This document shows positions 7,857 through 16,591 of a stretch of 34,543 bases of DNA, one piece after another. The notes under the pieces were generated by a model. It had not been told where the DNA came from. It saw only the letters and a list, made by a program, of their open reading frames with translations, and did not search any database. Origin of the DNA: Segatella cerevisiae. Lineage in GTDB: Bacteria; Bacteroidota; Bacteroidia; Bacteroidales; Bacteroidaceae. A program made the position numbers and the translations under genes. The DNA is taken from the NCBI RefSeq assembly GCF_024054555.1, contig NZ_JAMXLY010000038.1:1-34543 (forward strand), given 5' to 3'. Position 1 is the stretch's first letter. The number at the start of each line of letters is the position of its first letter.

Positions 7857-9305
7857 ATGATTGATAAGGAAAAACAAAATCTCAATATGAAGAAACAGTG
7901 GACGAAGTTCATTATCGTCCTCGTCCTCTACCTTCTCTTTCTCTTGTGGGTCAAAAGTTGGTGGGGACTGATCGTCGTTCCATTTATTTTCGATGTCTAC
8001 ATCACCAAGAAGATTCACTGGACATGGTGGAAATATTCGGAGCGTCCTGTACGCTTTATCATGAGTTGGGTCGATGCACTTGTCTTCGCATTGGTGGCAG
8101 TGTATTTCATCAATTTGTTCGCTTTTCAAAACTATGTGATCCCTTCCTCTTCCCTGGAGAAGTCGTTGCTGACAGGAGATTACCTGTTCGTCAGCAAACT
8201 CAGTTATGGCCCGCGTATTCCTGAGACGCCGCTGACAATGCCGTTGACGCAGCATACTCTGCCTGTGATCCACGTGAAGAGTTATATAGAATGGCCTCAC
8301 TGGAAATACCGCCGGGTCAAAGGATTCGGCAATGTCAAACTCAATGATATCGTAGTGTTCAATTATCCTGCGGGGGATACACTCTGTGATGACGAGCAGT
8401 ATCAAAGTGCTGACTACTACCAGATGTGCTATTCCTTCGGAGAACAACTCTATGAGCAGGCTAAAGGCTCCCAGCCGAATCCTGCAAAACTTTCTGCCCA
8501 GCAGCAACATGATTATTTCGCATACATCTTCGCGTTGGGACGGAGTTATATCAAGAACAATCCGCGCACTTTCGGAAATGTCATCCATCGCCCTGTAGAC
8601 CGGAGAGAAAATTATGTCAAGCGGTGTGTCGGGATGCCCGGACAGTTCCTGCAGATCAAGAACAGGATCGTTTACCTGAATGGCAAACCGAACAAGGAAC
8701 CGGATAATGTCCAGTATACTTATTATGTCAAGTTGAAAGCCGATCTGCCTGAAGAACTGACGAGACAACTGGGCATTTCCAATGAGGACTTGACCAGTTT
8801 GAACCAGAGCGGCTATATGCCGTTGACTTATAAAGCGGCCTCTTATCTCAAGTCCCGGAAAGACCTCGTGTCGAGTATCCGAATCAACACAGATGCAGAG
8901 ACGGGAGACTTGTATCCTTTGAACGCTATGACAGGTTGGACACGAGACAACTATGGGCCGGTCTGGATTCCGAAAAAGGGTGTCACTTTAAGATTGACAA
9001 TGAAGAATATCGCTATCTATGAGCGACCTATTCGTGTGTATGAAGGGAATGACCTGATCGTAAAGAATAATAAAATCTTTATCAACGGCAAACAGACCCA
9101 TTACTATACTTTCAAGATGGATTATTACTGGATGATGGGAGACAACCGCCATAATTCTGCTGACAGCCGTTATTGGGGATTTGTACCGGAAGACCATATC
9201 GTAGGTACTCCGATATTCATCTGGTGGTCTCATGATCCTGATCATTCCGGATTTGATGGTATTCGGTGGAGTCGCCTGTTCAAGTTGGTGAGCCATATCA
9301 AATAA
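7857..9305 (+). CDS. lepB: Signal peptidase I, large Bacteroidetes form
   Basis: This enzyme cleaves signal peptides from exported proteins at the outer face of the inner membrane through a Ser/Lys dyad. From the ATG at 7857 the product is 482 aa. Two N-terminal membrane segments (around 17-48 and 68-90) precede box B, IPSSSLEKSLLTGDYLFVSK, with Ser99 as nucleophile. The usual Met after the Ser is Leu. Box D, NYVKRCVGMPG, supplies Lys255, and box E is GDNRHNSADSRYWGFVPE from residue 428. Ser and Lys lie about 156 residues apart, against 55 in the E. coli enzyme, so a large insertion separates them. A start at 7887 (MKKQWTKF) is also possible. The gene ends directly against the next ORF. Confidence 0.94.
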   Translation: MIDKEKQNLNMKKQWTKFIIVLVLYLLFLLWVKSWWGLIVVPFIFDVYITKKIHWTWWKYSERPVRFIMSWVDALVFALVAVYFINLFAFQNYVIPSSSLEKSLLTGDYLFVSKLSYGPRIPETPLTMPLTQHTLPVIHVKSYIEWPHWKYRRVKGFGNVKLNDIVVFNYPAGDTLCDDEQYQSADYYQMCYSFGEQLYEQAKGSQPNPAKLSAQQQHDYFAYIFALGRSYIKNNPRTFGNVIHRPVDRRENYVKRCVGMPGQFLQIKNRIVYLNGKPNKEPDNVQYTYYVKLKADLPEELTRQLGISNEDLTSLNQSGYMPLTYKAASYLKSRKDLVSSIRINTDAETGDLYPLNAMTGWTRDNYGPVWIPKKGVTLRLTMKNIAIYERPIRVYEGNDLIVKNNKIFINGKQTHYYTFKMDYYWMMGDNRHNSADSRYWGFVPEDHIVGTPIFIWWSHDPDHSGFDGIRWSRLFKLVSHIK

Positions 9306-9719
9306 ATGTTGAAGGATGGTGTCAAATTCATTTTGGCGCTGCTGTTTACCATGCTGTTGATGCTGGTAGTGCGAGCCTGTCTGTTCACGATTTTCTCCGT
9401 TCCCGACTCCAGTTATGCACCGGAGTTCAGAAAAGGGGACAGGTGGATTGTGAACCGTCTCAACTGCACGGATCTCAGGCGAGGTGATGATTTGGTATTC
9501 CGGCAGGACTCTGTGTCTTATCCGGGACTCGTCGTTGCTTTACCGGGTGATACGATAGTGTGGAAGGGTGTGCGCTATCGCGTTCCAGTGAGATGTTCGC
9601 ACCACTGTGACTGTCCTTATTGCAAATGCTATTTGCTGCAGGTCGGAAAGCGGAAAGTGCTGGTCTACAGGCATCAGTTTGTCGGAAAAGCTTACCGGTT
9701 GTTCAACCTGAATCTCTGA
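9306..9719 (+). CDS. S26 signal-peptidase-like protein lacking the catalytic lysine
   Basis: The ATG immediately follows the lepB stop (TAAATG), so the two are surely co-translated. The 137-aa product has one N-terminal membrane helix (about 7-30), then VPDSSYAPEFRKGDRW, which aligns with signal peptidase box B and places Ser36 at the nucleophile position. The box D region reads YPGLVVALPGD, so Gly74 stands where active enzymes have Lys. A typical box E (GDNR..S.DSR) is also absent. Between these lies a compact C-x3-C-x-C-x2-C-x-C cluster with two His (residues 97-108), resembling a metal site. It is probably a non-canonical or inactive S26 protein, perhaps a partner of LepB, but its function is unproven. 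Confidence 0.85.
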   Translation: MLKDGVKFILALLFTMLLMLVVRACLFTIFSVPDSSYAPEFRKGDRWIVNRLNCTDLRRGDDLVFRQDSVSYPGLVVALPGDTIVWKGVRYRVPVRCSHHCDCPYCKCYLLQVGKRKVLVYRHQFVGKAYRLFNLNL

Positions 9720-9792
9720 AACGCCCTTTGGCTGTTAACGGGAGTGGCTTGGAATAGCCGGAGAGCATCGTTATTCTAATCATAGAAAACAA

Positions 9793-10422
9793 ATGTCAAA
9801 TATAGCTTTATTGTCTTCTGCCTATTTCGGGCCGGTACAGTGGTATCAGAAATTGAATAGGGCAGATGAATGTCGGATAGAGAGGTATGACCATTTTATA
9901 AAACAAACTTATAGAAACCGTTGCCTGATTGCCACGACAAACGGTATTCAGGCACTGACTGTCCCCATAGAAAAATATGAGGGGGACAAATGTCTGATGA
10001 AGGATATTCGGATCAGCGATCATGGCAACTGGAGGCACTTGCATTGGAATGCTCTGATGTCTGCCTATGGTGAAAGTCCTTTCTTCGAGTTTTATGATGA
10101 TGACCTGAGACCGTTTTTTGAAAAGCACTGGGAATTCCTTTATGATTTCAACATGGAGATTACCCATAAGATGTGCGAACTTCTGGATATTCATCCTCAA
10201 GTCATTCCTACGGAAGAGTTCTTGAACGTTAATCAGATGAATGAAGATTCAGACTTGGCAGATTTCAGGGATGTAATCCGCCCCAAGCATCCTGAACCGG
10301 ATCCCTCATTCCAGCCTCAGTGCTACTATCAGGTCTATAAGTCTAAATTTGGTTTCCTGCCCAATCTCAGTATCCTCGACCTACTCTTTAATGAAGGCAA
10401 TGAGGCTGTCTTGTACCTTTAA
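9793..10422 (+). CDS. WbqC family protein
   Basis: This 209-aa cytoplasmic protein has the WbqC-like features: an N-terminal SSAYFGPVQWYQKL, then CRIERYDHFIKQTYRNRC, LTVPIEK and ISDHGNWRHLHWNALMSAYG, and a C-terminal YQVYKSKFGFLPNLSILDLL. WbqC proteins are found in O-antigen loci, and in Bacteroidetes also next to lepB. Their exact reaction is not known to me. No signal peptide or membrane span is present. It is the last gene of the plus-strand run, 73 bases after the S26 paralogue, and no separate promoter is evident. Confidence 0.9.
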   Translation: MSNIALLSSAYFGPVQWYQKLNRADECRIERYDHFIKQTYRNRCLIATTNGIQALTVPIEKYEGDKCLMKDIRISDHGNWRHLHWNALMSAYGESPFFEFYDDDLRPFFEKHWEFLYDFNMEITHKMCELLDIHPQVIPTEEFLNVNQMNEDSDLADFRDVIRPKHPEPDPSFQPQCYYQVYKSKFGFLPNLSILDLLFNEGNEAVLYL

Positions 10423-10524
10423 TTGTGGATGAGGTGGAATGACGCCAGTCCTCTTCACGGTGAGCCTTGTATAAGCCTATATCTTTTGTAACAGTCCCCC
10501 TTTTATTTTCTGATCTCACGTTAT

Positions 10525-11844
10525 TTATTTGAAGATCATTGTTGTCAACCGATCCTTTTGAAGGAGTTCCTGAGCGACCTCTTGTATCTGTTCTGCAGTG
10601 ATCGCGTCTATTTTCCGAAAGAGTTCGGAGATGTCCGTCTCCTTGTTCTGATGGAGGAAATTCTTACCGAAATCAAGTGCGAAATTCTCCCGGTTATCAC
10701 ATGAAATCCCGATTTGCCCTTTGATCTGCTTCTTGGCAGCTTTGAGTTGTGCAGGCGTGAGCGGGGTAGTGATCATCTTGTCGAATTCCTTTCTCATCAA
10801 ACGGAGACAGCGGTTGATATCCTTCGGGTCACACCCGAAATAAGTACACCAAAGTCCGGTGTCACCATAGCAGACCATAGAACTTTCTACCGTGTATACC
10901 AATCCGCAGTGCTCTCTGAGGGAAACATTGAGGTGAGCGCTCATGCCGGGACCACCGAGGATGTTGTTGAGTAAATAGAGGGGCATACGTTTGGGACTTG
11001 AGACACAGTAGGCACGACAGCCGACCATGACGTGTGATTGGTGTGTTTGCCTTTGGATGACGATAGGGGGATGAGGACCGACTTCAGGACCTTGTAGCGC
11101 CCTGTTCATCTTGTCACGGGTAGCATTGCCGTTGGTATCGCTTGTCAGATTGCCAGATTCTGTGAGAACTATCGGGTTATCTCCTGTTCCCTGATCTGCT
11201 TTAAAGGCTCTTTCCAGGGGATAGATGGTGAACATCCTTTCCAGAAGATGGACAAGTTTCTTGAGGTCTACATCACCGTAAGCGAAGAAGACGGTGCGGT
11301 CAGGGCGGTAATACTTTCCCGTGAAAGCAAGGGCATCTTCAGTTTTAAACGAACGGACAAGGTCAGTTGTCCCTAAGATATTATGGCCTAAAGGATGGCC
11401 ATGAAAAATGGTATTCTCGAATTCGTCATAGATCAGTTCGGCAGGAGAATCTTTATAACTTTCTATTTCTTCACAGATGACATCCTTCTCCTTATCGAGT
11501 TCGTGTTGCGGAAAAGTGCTGTGGAAGACCATGTCCGTGAGCAGGTCTACGGCTTTGGGCACATCCTCTTTGAGGATTGTGGCATAATAAGTTGTATCTT
11601 CTTTATTGGTATAGGCATTCAGATCCCCGCCAACTCTCTCAAGGCCATTGAGGATATTCCAGGCCTTTCTGCGTTTTGTTCCTTTGAAGGACACATGCTC
11701 ACAGAAATGCGCCAGTCCTTCTTTTCCGGGTTCTTCATCGCGGGCACCGGCATCGACCTGGTAGCCACAATAGATGACTTGTGAGTCAGAATGCAGGAGG
11801 ATGATCCGGAGGCCATTAGTCAAAGTGTATGTTTGATATTTCAT
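10525..11844 (-). CDS. M16 family zinc peptidase (pitrilysin-like)
   Basis: This 439-aa member of the single-unit bacterial M16 processing-peptidase type has the inverted zinc motif H46-F-C-E49-H50 in GLAHFCEHVSFKGTKRR and a third ligand at Glu126 (VICEEIESYKD), at the usual 74-76-residue spacing. The C-terminal half has the LREHCGLVYTV segment with the Arg and Tyr that hold the substrate. There is no signal peptide, so a cytoplasmic role is likely. The gene converges with WbqC. A TAAATTTG box at 11859-11852 would start the transcript almost at the ATG. Confidence 0.95.
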   Translation of the reverse strand: MKYQTYTLTNGLRIILLHSDSQVIYCGYQVDAGARDEEPGKEGLAHFCEHVSFKGTKRRKAWNILNGLERVGGDLNAYTNKEDTTYYATILKEDVPKAVDLLTDMVFHSTFPQHELDKEKDVICEEIESYKDSPAELIYDEFENTIFHGHPLGHNILGTTDLVRSFKTEDALAFTGKYYRPDRTVFFAYGDVDLKKLVHLLERMFTIYPLERAFKADQGTGDNPIVLTESGNLTSDTNGNATRDKMNRALQGPEVGPHPPIVIQRQTHQSHVMVGCRAYCVSSPKRMPLYLLNNILGGPGMSAHLNVSLREHCGLVYTVESSMVCYGDTGLWCTYFGCDPKDINRCLRLMRKEFDKMITTPLTPAQLKAAKKQIKGQIGISCDNRENFALDFGKNFLHQNKETDISELFRKIDAITAEQIQEVAQELLQKDRLTTMIFK

Positions 11845-11851
11845 ATTGTGA

Positions 11852-11859
11852 CAAATTTA
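11852..11859 (-). promoter_or_regulatory. Possible -7 box for the M16 peptidase gene
   Basis: The minus strand reads TAAATTTG only 7 bases before the ATG. If used, the mRNA would be nearly leaderless. No good -33 element was found. Confidence 0.35.
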
Positions 11860-11984
11860 CAAAAAACTTTGGGGATGGGTCTCTCTTTTGCGGTCTTTTT
11901 CTTCTCCGACAATTTCAGGATCGGATAAATGGGTAGGACGGAATAAATTCTAAAAATATTCCGCTCTACTATCATTTTTTTTCT

Positions 11985-11992
11985 TATATTTG
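11985..11992 (+). promoter_or_regulatory. -7 box for the PfkB kinase gene
   Basis: TATATTTG fits the -7 consensus and lies 21 bases before the ATG at 12014. The -33 region is not recognisable. Confidence 0.45.
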
Positions 11993-12013
11993 CATCTATA
12001 AACGTTATTGATT

Positions 12014-12955
12014 ATGCGTAAGGTTGTAGGAATTGGGGAGACAGTTCTCGATATAATATTCAAAAACGGACAGCCAGTAAGTGCTGTTCCAGGAGGATCT
12101 ACTTTCAATGCTGTTATTTCTTTAGGTCGGTCAGGCGTTCCTGCCATGTTTATCAGCGAGGCAGGAAATGACATGATCGGAAGGCATATAGTCAGTTTCT
12201 TGAAGGAGAACCACGTCAATGCAGATAATGTGGTTTCTTTTCCGGAAAGCAAGTCACCCATATCCTTGGCTTTCCTGGATCAGAACAACCGAGCCGATTA
12301 TATGTTCTATAAGGACCATCCCCATGATCGTCTCGAATTTTCGTATCCCGAACTCAACCGCGATGATATCGTCCTTTTCGGCAGTTATTTTGCAGTCAAC
12401 CCTGTTGTCCGCCCACAGGTCGCAGGTTTTCTGGATTACGCCAAAGGAAAAGGAGCCATCATCTATTACGATGTCAATTTCCGAGGCTCTCATAAGAATG
12501 ATATTATGAGGGTTACGCCCAATCTGCTCGAGAATCTGGATGATGCAGATATCGTTAGAGGGAGTTCCGTTGATTTTGATGTCTTGTATAACATGCCGGA
12601 TCCGGATAAAGTATACAATGCGGAAATCAGTTTCTACTGTAAGAACTTCATTTGTACCAATGAGGGCAATCCGGTCATCGTCAGGTCAGAACACGATTTC
12701 CGGAAAGTTTATCCTGCTAAGGCCACCCAAACGGTCAGTACGATTGGAGCGGGGGACAATTTCAATGCAGGTTTTATCTTCGGAATGCTGAAATACGGCA
12801 TTACTCGGGATGACATCGAGCGGGGATTGAAGGAAAAGCAGTGGGATCAGATTCTCAATTGTGCACAGTTGTATTCTGCGGAGAGTTGTAAGTATATTTC
12901 TAACTATATATCAGAGGAATTTGGAGAGAAAATGAAAGCCGAACTTGATCAATAG
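12014..12955 (+). CDS. PfkB family sugar kinase (fructokinase-like)
   Basis: This ATP-dependent sugar kinase has the ribokinase fold. The 313-aa protein starts MRKVVGIGETVLDIIF and has the N-terminal substrate-binding GG motif (VPGGSTFNAVISLGRSG, about 26-41) and the C-terminal catalytic motif TIGAGDNFNAGF, with Asp248 as the base. Length and motifs fit bacterial fructokinases, but family members acting on other sugars look the same at this level. The ATG at 12014 is preferred over the TTG two codons earlier. No sugar transporter is adjacent, so the substrate remains open. Confidence 0.92.
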   Translation: MRKVVGIGETVLDIIFKNGQPVSAVPGGSTFNAVISLGRSGVPAMFISEAGNDMIGRHIVSFLKENHVNADNVVSFPESKSPISLAFLDQNNRADYMFYKDHPHDRLEFSYPELNRDDIVLFGSYFAVNPVVRPQVAGFLDYAKGKGAIIYYDVNFRGSHKNDIMRVTPNLLENLDDADIVRGSSVDFDVLYNMPDPDKVYNAEISFYCKNFICTNEGNPVIVRSEHDFRKVYPAKATQTVSTIGAGDNFNAGFIFGMLKYGITRDDIERGLKEKQWDQILNCAQLYSAESCKYISNYISEEFGEKMKAELDQ

Positions 12956-13062
12956 GTACTGAAATTTGATAGGTATATGAGGTAAAGCAATCATCTGAAG
13001 AACTTTGAAGTCCGGCTGAAAAAATGCGTGTAAATGTGTAAAAATGAAATGATAGACAAACT

Positions 13063-14256
13063 ATGATTGAAGTAACAAATAACATCTATTATGTTGGGGT
13101 AAATGATCGTAATAAGGATCGTTTTGAAGGCTTGTGGCCATTGCCCAATGGTGTATCTTACAATTCTTTTCTTATCGTAGACCAGAAGATATGTCTTGTA
13201 GATACTGTTGAAGTTGATTTCTTTGTCCAGTTTATGGAGCGGCTCCGGGATGTATTGGGTGACAGGAAGATAGACTATTTGGTCATTAATCACATGGAAC
13301 CGGACCATAGCGGGTCTCTTGCCTTGTTCAAGAAATACTATCCGGATATTCAGATCGTGGGTAACAAGAAGACTTTCAATATGCTGGAAGGTTTCTATAA
13401 TCTGGAGGGGAGCATAGAGGTCACGACAGGTTCCACGTTGGATTTGGGAGAGCACAAACTTGATTTCGTGCTGACACCTATGGTTCACTGGCCTGAGACG
13501 ATGATGACGGTTTGTACGAACAAGCAGGGGACGACATCTGTCTTTTCAGGTGATGCCTTCGGTTCATTCGGTGCTCTCAATGGAGGCATTATAGATTCTG
13601 AAATTGATTTGGATGCATTCCATTTGGAGACAACGCGTTATTATTCGAATATTGTGGGTAAATACGGTATACCGGTACAGTCAGCTCTGAAGAAGTTGGC
13701 CGGATTCAAGATCGACTATATCTGTTCTACTCACGGTCCTGTGTGGCACGAGCATGTCAAGGATGTCATGGCGCTGTACGACAGGCTCTCCAAGTACGAA
13801 GGTGACAAAGGTATTGTCATCTGCTACGGCACGATGTATGGCAATACGGAGCGTATGGCGGAGATCATCGCCCGCTCAGCCAGTCAGAACGGAATCAAGA
13901 ACATTGTCTTGTACAACGTATGTAAGACAGACCATTCTTATATCCTTCGTGACGTGTTCCGTTTTAACGGACTTATTGTCGGTGCTCCTACTTACAATGC
14001 AGGACTTTACCATGAGATGGATGTCTTGTTGGCAGAATTGGCTAATAAGAACATCAAAAACCATTATCTGGGGTGGTTCGGCAGTCATTGCTGGGCATCT
14101 AAGGCCGTATCCTGCATTAAGGAATGGAATGATACCCGCCTGCATTTTACGCCGGTAGGTACACCTGTAGACATGACACAAGGACTTTCTCCTGAAACTA
14201 AGGTCCAGTGTGAGGCTTTGGGCAAGGCCATGGCGGATAAGTTGAATTCTTTATAA
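13063..14256 (+). CDS. FprA-type flavodiiron protein
   Basis: Flavodiiron proteins reduce O2 to water or NO to N2O in the cytoplasm of anaerobes, drawing electrons from rubredoxin or similar carriers. The 397-aa product has both domains. The metallo-beta-lactamase-like part carries the di-iron ligands His77, Glu79, Asp81, His82 (HMEPDHSGS), His142, Asp164 (FSGDAFG) and His224 (CSTHGPVWH). The flavodoxin part begins with the FMN loop CYGTMYGNTERMAE around 254-267. No rubredoxin or reductase domain is fused, so this is the simple class A form. It points to an obligate anaerobe coping with oxygen or nitric oxide. It ends just before a strong hairpin. Confidence 0.96.
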   Translation: MIEVTNNIYYVGVNDRNKDRFEGLWPLPNGVSYNSFLIVDQKICLVDTVEVDFFVQFMERLRDVLGDRKIDYLVINHMEPDHSGSLALFKKYYPDIQIVGNKKTFNMLEGFYNLEGSIEVTTGSTLDLGEHKLDFVLTPMVHWPETMMTVCTNKQGTTSVFSGDAFGSFGALNGGIIDSEIDLDAFHLETTRYYSNIVGKYGIPVQSALKKLAGFKIDYICSTHGPVWHEHVKDVMALYDRLSKYEGDKGIVICYGTMYGNTERMAEIIARSASQNGIKNIVLYNVCKTDHSYILRDVFRFNGLIVGAPTYNAGLYHEMDVLLAELANKNIKNHYLGWFGSHCWASKAVSCIKEWNDTRLHFTPVGTPVDMTQGLSPETKVQCEALGKAMADKLNSL

Positions 14257-14284
14257 CAGGATTTCTGCTATATCTTGCTATAAT

Positions 14285-14322
14285 GAAACGGGGGAATTCT
14301 CATCTGAGAATTCCCCCGTTTC
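14285..14322. terminator. Bidirectional terminator hairpin
   Basis: gaaacgggggaattctca (14285-14302) and its perfect complement (14305-14322) form an 18-base-arm inverted repeat with a GC-rich base. It lies 29 bases after the flavodiiron stop and 80 bases from the end of the convergent helicase gene, so it can serve both. The flanking T tract is weak. Confidence 0.8.
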
Positions 14323-14401
14323 ATATTATATCCAACTGTTTGACTTCTGATTCCGGTTCGGGAAGTATTTGTCTTTCAAACCGGAAATCAGTTATCAGCA
14401 T

Positions 14402-16312
14402 TTATTTTTCCTTGGGCTTGCGTCTTGCCCAACCCTCTTCACTGAAGTCAGGCACAGGATCCTTGAATTTGACATTCTCAGCCTGGTTCACCAGCGTACG
14501 CCAGTCTTCCTTTTTGCCTGAGTTGTCATGAGTTTCCTCATGTCTTCCTGTAGAAGAAGGTCTTCTGCTCTGGCGGCTCTTGGAATAATCGCCTCTTTTA
14601 CGGTCTCCACGATCGTGTCTGGCACCCCCCCGGCTACTTCCGTGTCCGGGTTGGTCAGCGGCGTTACAACGTACGTCACGGCCTTTGTAGGTGGTTCCGT
14701 CAAGTGCGCTCATCACTTTCTGCGCGTCACCTTGGGGAACTTCTATATAACTGAATTTGCTCAACAGATCAATATGTCCGATCTCCTGGCGGTCATGAAC
14801 ATGCTTGTTGACGTACTGCATCACTTCTCCTGGGTAGAATCCGTCGGCTTTACCGATGTTGATAAAGAGGCGGGTATAACCTGCTTCTGCCTCGTGACTT
14901 CCACCTCTTTCTCTTCTGCCCCGGGAAGACTTTCCATATCCTCCGCCTTCGCTCTTCCAGTTGTCGCTTGAGCGTCTGGAGGAAGAAGGCTTCTCGATGG
15001 CAGGAGCATTCTTGTAGTAATTGAGGAAGCGGCCGAAAGTGATCGTAACCATCTTCTTGATGATGTCTTCCTTGTCGACGTATTCAAACTGGCGGTCGAT
15101 CTCGTCCATATAAGGCGCGATCAAATCTTCATCAACGTCAGTCTTCATGATGTCGTCCATCGTCTTATAGAGTTGCTTCTGGCAGATCTCTTCAGGTGTA
15201 GGCAGTGTGCCGTCGACGAATTTCTTGCCGATCTCCTTTTCTATCTGACGGACTTTTCCCTTTTCACGACTGTGAATGATGGAAATGGAAGTTCCCTTCT
15301 TTCCGGCTCTTCCCGTACGTCCGCTACGATGGGTATAACTCTCGATGTCGTCGGGTAACCCGAAATTGATGACGTGCGTGAGGTCTTCTACATCCAGACC
15401 ACGGGCTGCGACATCCGTAGCCACGAGGAGTTGGGTGGTATGCTGGCGGAATTTCTGCATGGTCGCGTCACGCTGGTCTTGTGAAAGATCGCCGTGCAGT
15501 GCTTCTGCATTATAGCCGTCATGGATCAACTTGTCTGCTATCTCCTGAGTTTCTCTCTTGGTCCGGCAGAAGATGATGGCATAGATATGCGGATGGAAAT
15601 CGACAATGCGTTTCAGAGCCAGATACTTGTCTCTGGCATTGACCATATAGTATACATGGTTGACATTCTCTGCACCTTCATTGCGGCTTCCGACAACAAT
15701 TTCCTTATAGTCATGAAGATATTTCTTAGCTACCTTTTCGACATCTTTGGTCATGGTAGCGGAGAACATCCAAGTGGTATGCCCTTCAGGCAGTTTCTCG
15801 AAGATGGCATTGATGCTGTCTGAAAAACCCATGTTCAGCATTTCATCAGCCTCATCGAGGATAATGGTCTTGACGTGATCCAGTTTCAGCGCACCGCGGT
15901 TCATGAGATCAATCATACGTCCCGGAGTTGCAGCTACGATAGGAACGTTATGCCGTAACTCGTGGATCTGTGTCATGATGCTGGCTCCACCATAGACAGC
16001 AGTAACGTGCACATGGTCCAGATATTTGGCGAAACCATTCAGGTCGTCTGCGATCTGGTTGCACAGTTCACGTGTAGGACTGAGAACGATGGCTTGAGTG
16101 CCTTCTACATCCGGGTCCAGTTTCTGCAATAGAGGCAGACCATAAGCGGCTGTTTTGCCGGTACCAGTCTGTGCCAAAGCAATGACATCATTCGGATTCT
16201 CGAGTAAATAAGGGATAACTTCTTCCTGAACGGGCATCGGTTGTTCAAAGCCGAGGTCTTCAATGGCGTGGCGAATATTCTCGCCGACACCTAATTCTTC
16301 AAATGTTTTCAA
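14402..16312 (-). CDS. DEAD-box RNA helicase with DbpA-type RNA-binding domain
   Basis: This ATP-dependent RNA helicase of the CsdA/DeaD-DbpA group acts in ribosome assembly and in unwinding RNA at low temperature. The 636-aa protein has the Q motif (FEQPMPVQ), motif I AQTGTGKT (47-54), PTREL, TPGR, DEAD (153-156), SAT (184-186) and HRSGRTGRAGKKG. A DbpA-type RRM (TRLFINIGKADGFYPGE, about 480-553) and an Arg/Lys/Gly/Ser-rich tail follow. The start is TTG at 16312: an in-frame TAG lies four codons before it, and the next Met (residue 26) falls inside the Q motif. Homologues from memory also begin MKTFEELGV. The leader has two hairpins and a promoter at 16420-16451. Confidence 0.95.
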   Translation of the reverse strand: MKTFEELGVGENIRHAIEDLGFEQPMPVQEEVIPYLLENPNDVIALAQTGTGKTAAYGLPLLQKLDPDVEGTQAIVLSPTRELCNQIADDLNGFAKYLDHVHVTAVYGGASIMTQIHELRHNVPIVAATPGRMIDLMNRGALKLDHVKTIILDEADEMLNMGFSDSINAIFEKLPEGHTTWMFSATMTKDVEKVAKKYLHDYKEIVVGSRNEGAENVNHVYYMVNARDKYLALKRIVDFHPHIYAIIFCRTKRETQEIADKLIHDGYNAEALHGDLSQDQRDATMQKFRQHTTQLLVATDVAARGLDVEDLTHVINFGLPDDIESYTHRSGRTGRAGKKGTSISIIHSREKGKVRQIEKEIGKKFVDGTLPTPEEICQKQLYKTMDDIMKTDVDEDLIAPYMDEIDRQFEYVDKEDIIKKMVTITFGRFLNYYKNAPAIEKPSSSRRSSDNWKSEGGGYGKSSRGRRERGGSHEAEAGYTRLFINIGKADGFYPGEVMQYVNKHVHDRQEIGHIDLLSKFSYIEVPQGDAQKVMSALDGTTYKGRDVRCNAADQPGHGSSRGGARHDRGDRKRGDYSKSRQSRRPSSTGRHEETHDNSGKKEDWRTLVNQAENVKFKDPVPDFSEEGWARRKPKEK

Positions 16313-16341
16313 TCTAATTACCTATTATGCGAAAGGACAAT

Positions 16342-16407
16342 CGCCCTCCCAGCCATAATTGGGCGCCTATTCCTTCCACTGTTATTAATGGCAAACCGAG
16401 GGTTTGC
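16342..16407 (-). promoter_or_regulatory. Structured 5' leader of the helicase mRNA
   Basis: Two short inverted repeats lie between promoter and TTG start: gcaaacc/ggtttgc with a 3-base loop (16391-16407) and cgccc/gggcg (16342-16346 with 16361-16365). Leaders of cold-shock helicase mRNAs are often structured. Together with the TTG start this suggests post-transcriptional control, which is an inference. Confidence 0.4.
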
Positions 16408-16419
16408 GTAAATCGGTCG

Positions 16420-16451
16420 CAAAGATAGTGAAAAATATAGTCCTAGACAAG
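16420..16451 (-). promoter_or_regulatory. Promoter of the DEAD-box helicase gene
   Basis: The minus strand reads CTTG (16451-16448), 20 bases, TATCTTTG (16427-16420), close to the full Bacteroidetes consensus. The leader would be about 100 bases. Confidence 0.7.
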
Positions 16452-16466
16452 TTTTTCGTTATTTTT

Positions 16467-16498
16467 TTCGTATCTATACAATATATTTTGTATCTTTG
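16467..16498 (+). promoter_or_regulatory. Promoter of the LOG-family gene
   Basis: TATCTTTG at 16491-16498, with TTCG 20 bases upstream (16467-16470) as a partial -33 box. It is divergent from the helicase promoter, with the two cores about 50 bases apart. The leader to the ATG at 16592 is about 85 bases. Confidence 0.65.
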
Positions 16499-16591
16499 AA
16501 AATTATTTCGCTTGAAATTGACCTGCCTGACAAAGGTTTAGAGATATAGTTTTATAGAACAAAGAGATAAAGGATAAAAAGAAATAGAGAA

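Noticed and set aside
7821..8768. 315-codon minus-strand frame
   Set aside because: It lies wholly antisense to lepB, whose plus-strand product has all signal peptidase boxes; the translation has no recognisable domain.
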